Origin: SZAS-79 sp965279075
GTDB taxonomy: Bacteria > Pseudomonadota > Gammaproteobacteria > Burkholderiales > SG8-39
Direction: 5' to 3'
NCBI GenBank assembly: GCA_965279075.1
Contig: CBDIHI010000009.1
Coordinates: forward strand, 248,001-312,000
Length of the DNA stretch: 64,000 nt
Positions 1 to 8,141 of this stretch are shown piece by piece (position 1 is the stretch's first letter; each line of letters begins with the position of its first letter). The position numbers and the translations under genes are program-made. The notes below the pieces were generated by a model. It was not told the origin of the DNA. It ran no database searches and saw only the letters and a list, made by a program, of their open reading frames with translations.

Positions 1-769
1 CCCTGACGCTCTCTTCCACGATCCGGCGGGCATAGGCGACTTCCTCGACGGCCGGCGAATACTCCTCGTTCACGATCGGCACCTGCCCCGGATGGATACA
101 GCCGGCGCCCATGAATCCGAACTGCCGGGAGCGCCGCACCATGGCCCGGAATGCCGCCCAGTCGCCGAAACCAGCCACGCTGGCGATGAAGCCCAGCGGC
201 ATCAGCCCGGCCGAGCAGGCCGCGAAGACCATTTGCTGCTTGGGCATCTGCAGCGCCTCTTCCGAGGGGGCCATGCCGTTCTCAAGCGCAAAATCCTCGC
301 CCCCGATATTCATCGCGGCAAGCCGCCCCACGGCACCTGCGATGTCCGCCATACGAAAAAAAGCAGCCGGGGTCTCGATCATCGCGATAAAGCGGGTATG
401 GCCGGCAGGCAAGCCGCGCTTCAACTCGAGTTCCGCGACCAGTTCGTCTAGCAGGCGCAGGTGGTCGGCCCCTTGGACCTTGGTGACGGCGATGCCGTTC
501 ACGTCCGGGCCGATCGAAGCCTCGAGGTCCCGCACCGCCATCGACAGCGGGCGGTTGATGCGCACCACGACATCCGCCCCGCCTCGCCGAACGCGCGCCG
601 CCACGGCGGGCACCAGCGTGCGGGCACGGTCCTTCTCGGCAGGGGATACGCTGTCCTCAAGGTCGACCTGGATGCAGTCGGCTCCGCGGGTATGGGCCTT
701 GTCGACGTACTTCTCCACATTGACAGGGACGTACAGCAGCGAGCGCCATACAGGGAGGCCATCCTTCAT
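1..769 (-). CDS. HpcH/HpaI aldolase / CitE-like CoA-ester lyase (3' end cut off)
   Basis: Likely cleaves a hydroxyacyl-CoA such as malyl-CoA or citramalyl-CoA into acetyl-CoA and a 2-oxo acid in the cytoplasm. About 256 residues are visible; the stop lies beyond the window edge. Family marks are RSLLYVPVN near residue 9, the DLED acid cluster at 36-39, RINR at 70-73, and a later GGEDFA segment of the kind that carries the metal-binding acid. The ATG overlaps the stop of the upstream CoA-transferase gene as ATGA, so the two are probably translationally coupled. The pairing of CoA-transferase and lyase, downstream of a TRAP transporter, fits activation and cleavage of an imported hydroxy-dicarboxylate. 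The substrate is inferred, not shown. Confidence 0.85.
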   Translation of the reverse strand, partial: MKDGLPVWRSLLYVPVNVEKYVDKAHTRGADCIQVDLEDSVSPAEKDRARTLVPAVAARVRRGGADVVVRINRPLSMAVRDLEASIGPDVNGIAVTKVQGADHLRLLDELVAELELKRGLPAGHTRFIAMIETPAAFFRMADIAGAVGRLAAMNIGGEDFALENGMAPSEEALQMPKQQMVFAACSAGLMPLGFIASVAGFGDWAAFRAMVRRSRQFGFMGAGCIHPGQVPIVNEEYSPAVEEVAYARRIVEESVR

Positions 770-2028
770 CCGTCACCTTCCTTTGAGTCGGGGCTGCCTT
801 CATAGACCGCCCCCGAGGCGAGCAGCGAAGCGTAGCGCTCCGCATTCACGCCTATTCCGTCGAGCAGAGCCCGGTTGTGCTCGCCGAGCCCCGGTGCGGG
901 GGTGCGCACTGCGCCTGGCGTGCCCGAAAGCCGTGGCACGACGTGATGCATCGGCAACGCGCCCATGTCGGGATCGGGATAGTCGGCGACCAACCCACGT
1001 TCCAGCACGTGGGGGTCCTCGAGGATCTGGGCGATGTCGTAAATCGGCCCGATCGTGACTTCCGCCGCCTCGAAGAAAGCGACGTTCTCCGCCTGGGTCC
1101 TTGCGGCGATGAACGTGCCGATGATCGCATCGAGTTCGTTCCGGTGCTTCACGCGTTCGGCATTCGTGCCGTAGCGGGGATCGTCAATCAGGTCGGCGCG
1201 GCCGATCGAGCGGAACAGCCGCTCGGCCATCTTCTGCGTCGAAGCCGAAAGGCACACCCACAACCCGTCACTCGCACAGTAGGCGTTGCGCGGACCGGAA
1301 TTGGTCGACCCGCTGCCGACGCGCGGCTTCACCTTGCCAGTGAGCCGGTAATTTGCCGCCTGCGGGCCGAGCACAGCGAAGAGCGGATCCAGAAGTGGCA
1401 GGTCGATCACCTGCCCGGCGCCGCCGTTGGATTCGACCTCGCGCAGTGCGATCATGACCGCTGAGGCCCCGTACAGCCCCGCAACGCTGTCCGCGAGGTA
1501 CATCGGCGGCAATACAGGCTCCCGGTCGGGAAAGCCGTTCATCGAGGCGAAGCCGGACATCCCCTCCACCAGCGTGCCGAACCCAGGCCGGTTCCGGTAA
1601 GGCCCGTCCTGGCCCCAGCCCGAAATCCTCACGATCACGAGCTTCGGGTTCTTCGCGAGCAGGCGCTCGGGGCCGAGGCCCATCTTCTCGAGCGTGCCCG
1701 GCCGGAAGCTCTCCACCAGGATCGCGGCTGTCGGCACCAGTTCCAGCAGCAGGTCGCGTGCCTCGGGGTTCCTCAATTCGACGCAAAGGCTCTTCTTGTT
1801 CCTCGCGTAGACCTTCCAGTTCGTCGCCACGCCTTTCGTATTCCATGCGCGCAGCGTGTCGCCGGCCGGTGGCTCGACTTTGATGACTTCCGCGCCGAAA
1901 TCGCCGAGGACCTGGGTCAAAGTATTCCCCGCGACGAGGCGCGACAGGTCAAGCACGCGTACGCCATCCAGGGGTCCCTTGGCCCCCGGATCGAAATCAC
2001 GCGCAAAGGGTTTGGGTTTGCGTGCCAT
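766..2028 (-). CDS. CaiB/BaiF family (class III) CoA-transferase
   Basis: Moves CoA from a donor acyl-CoA such as succinyl-CoA to a carboxylic acid. The 420-residue protein has the family length. It opens with GVRVLDLSRLVAG near residue 22, carries GWGQDGP at 137-143, and has the probable catalytic aspartate at about 180 in LADSVAGLYG. I chose the ATG at 2028: the reading frame stays open further upstream but that part has no family similarity. Its stop overlaps the start of the lyase gene. Possible substrates are malate, citramalate or itaconate; the sequence alone does not decide. Confidence 0.9.
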   Translation of the reverse strand: MARKPKPFARDFDPGAKGPLDGVRVLDLSRLVAGNTLTQVLGDFGAEVIKVEPPAGDTLRAWNTKGVATNWKVYARNKKSLCVELRNPEARDLLLELVPTAAILVESFRPGTLEKMGLGPERLLAKNPKLVIVRISGWGQDGPYRNRPGFGTLVEGMSGFASMNGFPDREPVLPPMYLADSVAGLYGASAVMIALREVESNGGAGQVIDLPLLDPLFAVLGPQAANYRLTGKVKPRVGSGSTNSGPRNAYCASDGLWVCLSASTQKMAERLFRSIGRADLIDDPRYGTNAERVKHRNELDAIIGTFIAARTQAENVAFFEAAEVTIGPIYDIAQILEDPHVLERGLVADYPDPDMGALPMHHVVPRLSGTPGAVRTPAPGLGEHNRALLDGIGVNAERYASLLASGAVYEGSPDSKEGDG

Positions 2029-2038
2029 CCCGTCCGCC

Positions 2039-2143
2039 CTATTCCGGCTGCAAGTTGGCGTCGGCCACGATCTTGCGCGAGCGCGCAATCTCGCCGCGGA
2101 CGACCGCCGACTCGGCACACGGCAGGATCAAAGAGGTGCTCAC
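2039..2143 (-). pseudogene. 34-codon ORF resembling the C-terminus of a Bug/TctC-type binding protein
   Basis: A short frame runs from a GTG that overlaps the methyltransferase stop (GTGA) to a TAG at 2041-2039, eleven bases before the CoA-transferase start. Its last 20 or so residues (VVRGEIARSRKIVADANLQPE) read like the end of tripartite-tricarboxylate (Bug/TctC) substrate-binding proteins, which typically finish with an acidic-basic helix and an ANI/ANL-x-P-E/D tail. No signal peptide or body of such a protein is present. I read it as a remnant of a replaced transporter gene; it could also be a chance or coupled mini-ORF. Confidence 0.35.
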
Positions 2144-3114
2144 GGCTTCTCCGCGACGATAAGCGCGCTGACGATCGCGAGGTCCTCGAGCGAATACTTC
2201 CGGAAGTCCGGGTGGAATCCGTTGCGGATCGCTTCGTTCATCGGGACCTTCTCTCCCGGTTCGACCTTGAGGATCCTGAACCCGGACGCTTCGATCATCC
2301 CCGTGAAATCGGAGAGCCGCTTACGGTTCGTGTACATGTAGGCCCGCTCGCCGGCAAAGTTCTCGCGCCATGCCTTCTCGTCGACCGCAAGGAACGCGAG
2401 CGGCTTTGAGAAATCCGCATGGTCGCGCATGTCGAAATGGTGCGCGCTGATCCCGCCCTTGCGCAACACCTTCCAGAGTGCGGCGACCGTCTTCTCCGGG
2501 TCGGAAATATGCTCGAACACGGAATGGGAGAATGCAAAATCGAGCGAGCCCTCCGGAAGCGGGATGTCGTATGACTGCCTCGGGTGAAGGTAGGCCATGC
2601 GATCCGGATTGAACACGACCCTGCCTTCGCGGATCGAATAGATCTCCGACGCTTTCAGCCTGACGCTCGCCGGCGCAGCGAGCTTCAGCAGTTCGTAGGC
2701 CGCGGCATAGCTGTGGACGTTGTAGAGCTCGGGATCCATGTAGAGATCGAGACCGGAATACCTTTTTGCCCCGGTCGCCACGAACAGCATGCCCTGCCCG
2801 AGGTTGGCGCCGGGGCCAAGTTCGAGGATCGACGGATCGGCGGCCCCATTGCCGTATTGCCTCCAGATCCCGGCGTAATAGTTGTAGATCCCGATGTTGT
2901 AGATCGCCGATCCATTCACCTGCTTGCCGGCGGCGAGCAACTCGAGCAGCGCCTTGTCGTGCCCCGACGGAAGGAACCCGAGCCGGTTGCCGATCGGCAC
3001 GCTGGCTGTGATCGCGGATTCCGGCGCCGGGCGCCGGGTAAACAAGTGAAAGCCGATGGCAAGGCCGGTCACGAACACCAGGACGCCCAGCAGGGCGAGG
3101 CGGGTGCGGGTCAT
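2140..3114 (-). CDS. membrane-anchored SAM-dependent methyltransferase-like protein
   Basis: The 324-residue protein starts with one hydrophobic helix (about residues 6-24) followed by a Rossmann-type methyltransferase domain. Motif I is ILELGPGANLG at 96-106, a motif II-like GLDLYMD follows at 121-127, and a later SHSVFEHISDP stretch matches the region after the third strand of class I methyltransferases. The substrate is unknown. The start codon overlaps the stop of the TRAP permease (ATGA), so it is made with the transporter. Arginines flank the helix on both sides, so the side of the membrane carrying the catalytic domain cannot be told. A methyltransferase is unusual in this type of operon. 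Confidence 0.75.
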   Translation of the reverse strand: MTRTRLALLGVLVFVTGLAIGFHLFTRRPAPESAITASVPIGNRLGFLPSGHDKALLELLAAGKQVNGSAIYNIGIYNYYAGIWRQYGNGAADPSILELGPGANLGQGMLFVATGAKRYSGLDLYMDPELYNVHSYAAAYELLKLAAPASVRLKASEIYSIREGRVVFNPDRMAYLHPRQSYDIPLPEGSLDFAFSHSVFEHISDPEKTVAALWKVLRKGGISAHHFDMRDHADFSKPLAFLAVDEKAWRENFAGERAYMYTNRKRLSDFTGMIEASGFRILKVEPGEKVPMNEAIRNGFHPDFRKYSLEDLAIVSALIVAEKP

Positions 3115-5690
3115 GCGACGGACAGTGCGGGCCGGACAAGGCGCCGCCTCTGCAAGAAAAACACCATCGCGACCAGGACCAGCGCCGGGACGTATACCCA
3201 ATGCGGCGAAGGCCGGTTGGCGGGCACCTTTACGCCTGTGACTTTCCATCCCTGCTCGAAGCCGGACTTCTTTGCGCGGCTGCCGAACTTGACGTTGGCG
3301 ATGCGCACCTCGCCGCCCAGCGCGCTCAGCATCAGGCCGGCCTCGTTCAGCCGCTGCGGGCCCTCGCCTTCCTTGCCGAGCTGGACGGCGACGGTCTTGC
3401 GGATGTCGTCGCCCTCGACGTTGGTGCCCTCGATCACCATCACCAGCGGCCGGTTGGCCGGCGTTTCCTTCGCGATCGCGAGCACCTCCCTTCCGGGGCG
3501 GTCCTCGAAAGGCTGATACGCCCGGTCCATGAAGAAGTTCGGGCGAAATAGCATGAACGTGGCGAACAACAGGACTCCTATCTCCCACCACTTGCAGCGC
3601 GTCTGGAACCAGCCCATCGTCGCGGCCGCAAAAGTCAGCGATGCCACTAGGCAAGCGCCAACGACCAGGACCAGTTCGAACGGGCCGTGGACGTCGATCA
3701 GCAGCAATTGCGGGTTGAAGATCCAGACGAACGGCAGCACGGCGGTGCGCATAATGTACAGCGCGCCCTGGATACCCGTCGCAATCGGGTCTTCGCCCGA
3801 AATGGCCGCCGCCGCGAACGTAGCAAGGCCCACTGGCGGGGTTACGTCCCCCATGATGCCGTAGTAGAAAACGAACAGGTGCACGGCGATCAGGGGAATC
3901 ACCAGGCCCGACTGGGCCCCCAGCTCCACGATCACCGGCGCCATCAGCGTGGCCACCAGGATGTAGTTCGCCGTCGTGGGCACGCCAAGACCGAGCACCA
4001 GGCAGACGAACGCAGTGAAAAGCAGCATCACCATGACATTGCCGAAGGAAACGAACTCGACGAACTCGGTCATGCGCAGGCCCAGCCCCGTGAGGGTGAT
4101 GCCGCCAACGATGATGCCCGCAGTACCGGTTGCGATTGCTATGCCGATCATGCTGCGGGCGCCTTCGTTCAGGCCGTAGACCACGTCCGCAATCCCGCGT
4201 CGGAGTTCGCCGGCCACGCCTTTCCCGCCGCGAAAAAACACCGTCAACGGCCTGTGGGTAGCCATCAGGCCTACCAGCACCGCGGTTGCCCAGAATGCTG
4301 CCAGCGCTGGCGAGAGCTCCTCGATCATCAGGCACCAGATCAGCGTCCCGATCGGGATCATGAAGTGCAGGCCCGCCTTCACCGTAGGCCAGGTCTCGGG
4401 CTGTACCGGGTGGTCGACGTCGATATCCCGCGGCAGGTCGGGACAGGCCGCCGCCAGGTAAACCGTCCAGACGTAGAGCCCGGCAAGCAGCGCCGCGAGT
4501 AGCCATGGCGCCGCCGCACCGAACTGGCTCTTCGCCGCCTGTGCCACAAAATAGATCGCTCCGCATACGGCAATCGTGCCCGACAGACCGAGCCCCCAGC
4601 CGACGGCCCGATCGCGCAAGGTCCTCGCGCGCCCAGCCACCATTGGCTCCATCCCAAGCTTCAGCGCCTCGAGGTGGACAATGTAAAACAGCGCTATGTA
4701 CGACAGGGCCGCCGGCAGGAACGCGTGCTTGCAGATTTCGGGATACGGGATACCGACGTACTCAACCATCAGGAATGCGGCCGCGCCCATTACCGGCGGC
4801 ATGAGTTGCCCGTCGACCGAGGACATGGTCTCGATGGCGCCGGCCTTGACGCCGCCGTATCCCGCCTTCTTCATCAGCGGGATCGTGAATATCCCCCCGG
4901 ATACCACGTTGGACACCGACGATCCCGAAATCAGCCCGTTCAGGCCGGAAGACACCACTGACACCTTGGCGGGGCCCCCTCGCAGGTGTCCGAGCAAAGC
5001 GAACGACACCTGCATCATGTAGTTCCCGGCGCCGGCGCGATCAAGCATCGCGCCGAACAGGACGTAGATGAAGATGAAGCTCGATGAGACACCCAGGGCC
5101 ACCCCGAATACGCCTTCGGTGGTCAGCCATTGGTGGGACAGCATGCGCTCAAACGACGCCCCCTTGTGTGCCAGCACGTCCGGCAGGTGCTTGCCGAAGA
5201 GGATGTAACCGAGAAAGAACAACGCAAGGACCGCCATCGGGAGCCCCACCGCGCGCCGGGTCGCTTCGAGCAGCAGGACCACACCAATCGTGCCGGTGAC
5301 GATGTCCAGGGTGGTGGGTTGGCCCGGGCGCGCGGCGAGGTCACTGTAGAAGAGGATCAGGTAGGCGCCGGCGAACGCGGCGACAAGCGCAAGAATCACA
5401 TCGAACGCCGGGATCCGGTCGCGCGGCGAATTCCTGAACGCGGGATAGGCGAGGAAGCCCAGGAACAACGCCAGGCCCAGGTGCAGGGAGCGTGCCTCGG
5501 TGTCGTTCAGGATGCCCATGCCGAAGGTGAACGGCAGCGGAGAGGCGTACCAGAACTGGAACAGCGACCACGCCACCGCCACCGCGAATACCACCTTGCC
5601 AGGAAGGCCACCGAGCTTGCGCCCGCCGGTGTCCGATTCGGCCACGAGCTGCAGGAGGTCGGGATTGGCTGCCTTACCTTGTTCTGACAC
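3111..5690 (-). CDS. TRAP transporter fused permease (4TM/12TM, TAXI type) with DUF3394 tail
   Basis: Inner-membrane part of a TAXI-type TRAP transporter, driving uptake of an organic acid with an ion gradient. The 859 residues hold the small DctQ-like and large DctM-like parts in one chain, with many hydrophobic helices and the conserved loop SSVDGQLMPPVMGAAAF in the large part. The last 200 or so residues, with FQTRCKWWEIGVLLF and a soluble GxVRIANVKFGS portion before a final helix, match the DUF3394 tail common on these fusions. The start appears to be a GTG; no ATG lies nearby. It follows the binding-protein gene after a terminator-like hairpin and overlaps the methyltransferase gene by 4 bases. 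Confidence 0.92.
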   Translation of the reverse strand: MSEQGKAANPDLLQLVAESDTGGRKLGGLPGKVVFAVAVAWSLFQFWYASPLPFTFGMGILNDTEARSLHLGLALFLGFLAYPAFRNSPRDRIPAFDVILALVAAFAGAYLILFYSDLAARPGQPTTLDIVTGTIGVVLLLEATRRAVGLPMAVLALFFLGYILFGKHLPDVLAHKGASFERMLSHQWLTTEGVFGVALGVSSSFIFIYVLFGAMLDRAGAGNYMMQVSFALLGHLRGGPAKVSVVSSGLNGLISGSSVSNVVSGGIFTIPLMKKAGYGGVKAGAIETMSSVDGQLMPPVMGAAAFLMVEYVGIPYPEICKHAFLPAALSYIALFYIVHLEALKLGMEPMVAGRARTLRDRAVGWGLGLSGTIAVCGAIYFVAQAAKSQFGAAAPWLLAALLAGLYVWTVYLAAACPDLPRDIDVDHPVQPETWPTVKAGLHFMIPIGTLIWCLMIEELSPALAAFWATAVLVGLMATHRPLTVFFRGGKGVAGELRRGIADVVYGLNEGARSMIGIAIATGTAGIIVGGITLTGLGLRMTEFVEFVSFGNVMVMLLFTAFVCLVLGLGVPTTANYILVATLMAPVIVELGAQSGLVIPLIAVHLFVFYYGIMGDVTPPVGLATFAAAAISGEDPIATGIQGALYIMRTAVLPFVWIFNPQLLLIDVHGPFELVLVVGACLVASLTFAAATMGWFQTRCKWWEIGVLLFATFMLFRPNFFMDRAYQPFEDRPGREVLAIAKETPANRPLVMVIEGTNVEGDDIRKTVAVQLGKEGEGPQRLNEAGLMLSALGGEVRIANVKFGSRAKKSGFEQGWKVTGVKVPANRPSPHWVYVPALVLVAMVFFLQRRRLVRPALSVA

Positions 5691-5703
5691 GTGGGGCCCC
5701 CTG

Positions 5704-5734
5704 AAACAAAAAGGGCGGAATCTTCATTCCGCCC
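5704..5734 (-). terminator. Rho-independent terminator/attenuator between TAXI binding protein and permease
   Basis: A perfect 9-bp stem (5713-5721 with 5726-5734, GGGCGGAAT/ATTCCGCCC) with a 4-base loop is followed on the minus strand by TTTTTGTTT. It lies 25 bases after the stop of the binding-protein gene and before the permease gene on the same strand. It probably stops most transcripts so that binding protein is made in excess over permease. Confidence 0.8.
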
Positions 5735-5758
5735 CTGAAAAACGTCCGGCGAGATGCT

Positions 5759-6733
5759 TTACTTCAGCCAGCCCTTTTCCTTGTAGTACTTGGCAGCACC
5801 GTCATGCAGCGGCGCGGACAAGCCATCGACGATCATGCGCTCGGGCTTGAGGATGGCCAGCGCGGGATGCAGCTTCTTGAACTCGTCGAAGTTGTCGAAT
5901 ACCGCCTTGACCACGGCGTAGACCGTTTCCGCCGGAACTTTCGACGATGACACGACCGAAGCCAGCACCCCGTACGTCTTGGTATCGGCCGGGTTGTTCG
6001 GGTACAGCCCGCCGGGAATGGTGGCATATGCATAGTAGGGCTTGTCCTTCACCAGCTTGTCCACCGCGGGCCCGGTAACCGAAACGAGCTTCGCGGCACA
6101 AGTGGTGGTCGGGTCCTGGATGTTGGCCGAAGGATGCCCCACGCCATAGAAGAAACCGTCGATCTTGCCGTCGCAGAGCGCGGGACCGTGCTCGTCCGCC
6201 TTGAGCTCGGAGGCGAGCGCGAAATCGCCGAGCTTCCAGCCCATCGCGGCAAGCAGCTCCTCCATCGAGGCACGAGTGCCGGAACCGGGGTTGCCGACGT
6301 TGAACTTCTTGCCCTTGAAGTCGGCAAACGACCTGATGTTGGCCTCCTTGCGCGCAAGGACGGTAAACGGCTCCGGGTGAAGGCTGAACACCGACCGCAG
6401 CTCGCCGTAGGGCGCATCCTTGAACTGGGCCTGGCCCTTGAACGCGTTGTAGGACACGTCGGACTGGGACATTCCCATGTCGAGTTCGCCCGCCTTGATC
6501 GTGTTCACGTTGAACACCGATCCGCCGGTCGACTCGACTGAACAGCGGATCCCGTGGGATTTCCGGTCCTTGTTGACCAGGCGGCATATCGCACCACCCG
6601 CAGCGTAGTAGACGCCGGTGACGCCTCCCGTGCCGATGGTCACGTACTTCTGCTGCGCCTGCGCGGCGGGTGCCGAGAACATCAGTGTGCCGGCGGCGGC
6701 GAGCACTGCGGCCAAGGGTGCGACTTTTTTCAT
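5759..6733 (-). CDS. TAXI family TRAP transporter periplasmic solute-binding protein
   Basis: Captures the substrate of the neighbouring fused permease in the periplasm. The 324-residue protein has a clear signal peptide with probable cleavage after AQA near residue 26. It then shows the family opening [25 protein letters not shown], split here as a [10 protein letters not shown] core, followed by the [21 protein letters not shown] region and a central GNPGSGTR segment. Length and motifs fit TAXI proteins, which are mostly linked to glutamate, 2-oxoglutarate or other dicarboxylates; the exact ligand cannot be read from sequence. It sits 48 bases downstream of the aminotransferase gene and upstream of an attenuator hairpin. 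Confidence 0.93.
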   Translation of the reverse strand: MKKVAPLAAVLAAAGTLMFSAPAAQAQQKYVTIGTGGVTGVYYAAGGAICRLVNKDRKSHGIRCSVESTGGSVFNVNTIKAGELDMGMSQSDVSYNAFKGQAQFKDAPYGELRSVFSLHPEPFTVLARKEANIRSFADFKGKKFNVGNPGSGTRASMEELLAAMGWKLGDFALASELKADEHGPALCDGKIDGFFYGVGHPSANIQDPTTTCAAKLVSVTGPAVDKLVKDKPYYAYATIPGGLYPNNPADTKTYGVLASVVSSSKVPAETVYAVVKAVFDNFDEFKKLHPALAILKPERMIVDGLSAPLHDGAAKYYKEKGWLK

Positions 6734-6781
6734 CGGGAACTCCCGTCTGGTGTACGTCAGGGAAGCTTATCCAAGCGCGTC

Positions 6782-8125
6782 CTAGGCGGCAAGCGCTTCC
6801 GGCACGCCCAGCGTCGCAGACAGCGCAGCCGAAAATTTCGCCACCAGTTCGTCGAGCTGCGCCTCCTCTACGATGAAAGGCGGCGCGAACAACACGTGAT
6901 CCCCCTGCACGCCGTCAAGCGTCCCGCCCATCGGATAGCACATCAGACCGGATTCGAGCGCGGCCTTCTTCAGCCTGACATTCACCTTGAGAGCCGGGTC
7001 GAAGGGCTTCTTCGTCGCACGGTCTTCCACCAGCTCCACCGCCTGGAACAGCCCGCGGCCGCGGATGTCTCCTACATGGGGATGTCGCCCGAACGCCGCC
7101 CTCAGCTTGCGATCGAGGGCCGCGCCTATCGAGCCGACACGTTCGAGCAAACCGTCCTCATTGAGCCTCTTCTGGACGGCGAGCGCGCCTGCGCATGCCG
7201 CCGCGTGGCCCAGGTACGTATGGCCGTGCTGGAAGAAGCCGCTGCCGGCGACGATGGCGTCGTAGACCTTGCTGCTCGCGATCACCGCACCGATCGGCTG
7301 GTAGCCGGCACCCAGTCCCTTGGCAATGCAGACGAGGTCGGGCACCACACCCTCCTGCTCGAACGTGAAGAGGGTCCCGCACCGGCCCATGCCGCACATC
7401 ACCTCGTCGAGGATCAGCAGCACGCCGTACTTGTCGCAGATTTCCCTCACCCGCTTGAAATATCCGGGCACCGGCGTCACCGCGCCCAGCGTTGCGCCCA
7501 CTACCGTCTCGGCGACGAACGCAATCACCTTGTCGGCGCCCAGGCGCAGGATCTCCGCTTCGAGTTCGGCCGCCAGCCGCGTGGCATAGGCGTCGTCGCC
7601 TTCGCCCGCCTCCTTGCCGCGATACTCGAAGCAGGGCGACACATGGGCGACGTCGATCAGCAACGGCTCGAACTGCTTGCGACGCCAGGCGTTTCCGCCG
7701 ACCGCAAGCGCGCCGAGCGTGTTGCCGTGGTAACTGCCGCGTCGCGCGATGATGTGCTCGCGCTGCGGCTCGCCTTTCTCGACACAATACTGCCGCGCGA
7801 GCTTCAGCGCGGCTTCCACGGCCTCGGAGCCGCCCGAAACGAAGTAGACCCGGTCGAACTCCGATGGAGAACGGCGGATCAACTCGTCAGCGAGCGCTTC
7901 CATCGGCTCGTTGGAGAAAAACGAGGTGTGCGCGAAAGGCAGGCGGTCGAGCTGGGCCTTGATCGCGTCGATGACGGCCCGGTCCGAATGCCCCAGACAG
8001 GAGACCGCGGCACCGCCCGAAGCGTCGAGGTATCGCTTTCCCTCGCGGTCTACCAGGTAGGCGCCGTCGCCGCGAACCGCGACGGGATAGTCGTTCTTCG
8101 GAGTGCGATGGAAGACGTGGCTCAT
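6782..8125 (-). CDS. class III (aspartate aminotransferase family / omega) aminotransferase
   Basis: PLP-dependent transfer of an amino group between an amine or amino acid and a keto acid, in the cytoplasm. The 447 residues show the class III order: cofactor-binding SGGSEAVEAALK near 97-108, GSYHGNT at 130-136, the PLP-ring aspartate in LILDEVMCGMGR (D240) and the Schiff-base lysine K269 in IAKGLG. I took the ATG at 8125; the frame is open upstream but has no similarity to the family. It lies 16 bases after pckG and just before the TAXI binding protein, so it may process a nitrogen-containing substrate brought in by the transporter. The substrate is unknown. Confidence 0.9.
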   Translation of the reverse strand: MSHVFHRTPKNDYPVAVRGDGAYLVDREGKRYLDASGGAAVSCLGHSDRAVIDAIKAQLDRLPFAHTSFFSNEPMEALADELIRRSPSEFDRVYFVSGGSEAVEAALKLARQYCVEKGEPQREHIIARRGSYHGNTLGALAVGGNAWRRKQFEPLLIDVAHVSPCFEYRGKEAGEGDDAYATRLAAELEAEILRLGADKVIAFVAETVVGATLGAVTPVPGYFKRVREICDKYGVLLILDEVMCGMGRCGTLFTFEQEGVVPDLVCIAKGLGAGYQPIGAVIASSKVYDAIVAGSGFFQHGHTYLGHAAACAGALAVQKRLNEDGLLERVGSIGAALDRKLRAAFGRHPHVGDIRGRGLFQAVELVEDRATKKPFDPALKVNVRLKKAALESGLMCYPMGGTLDGVQGDHVLFAPPFIVEEAQLDELVAKFSAALSATLGVPEALAA

Positions 8126-8141
8126 GCGGCCCTCGGGAAGG

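Noticed and set aside
2140..4566. 808-codon minus-strand frame joining the methyltransferase to upstream codons
   Set aside because: The first part reads the TRAP permease out of frame; the true start is the ATGA-coupled ATG at 3114.
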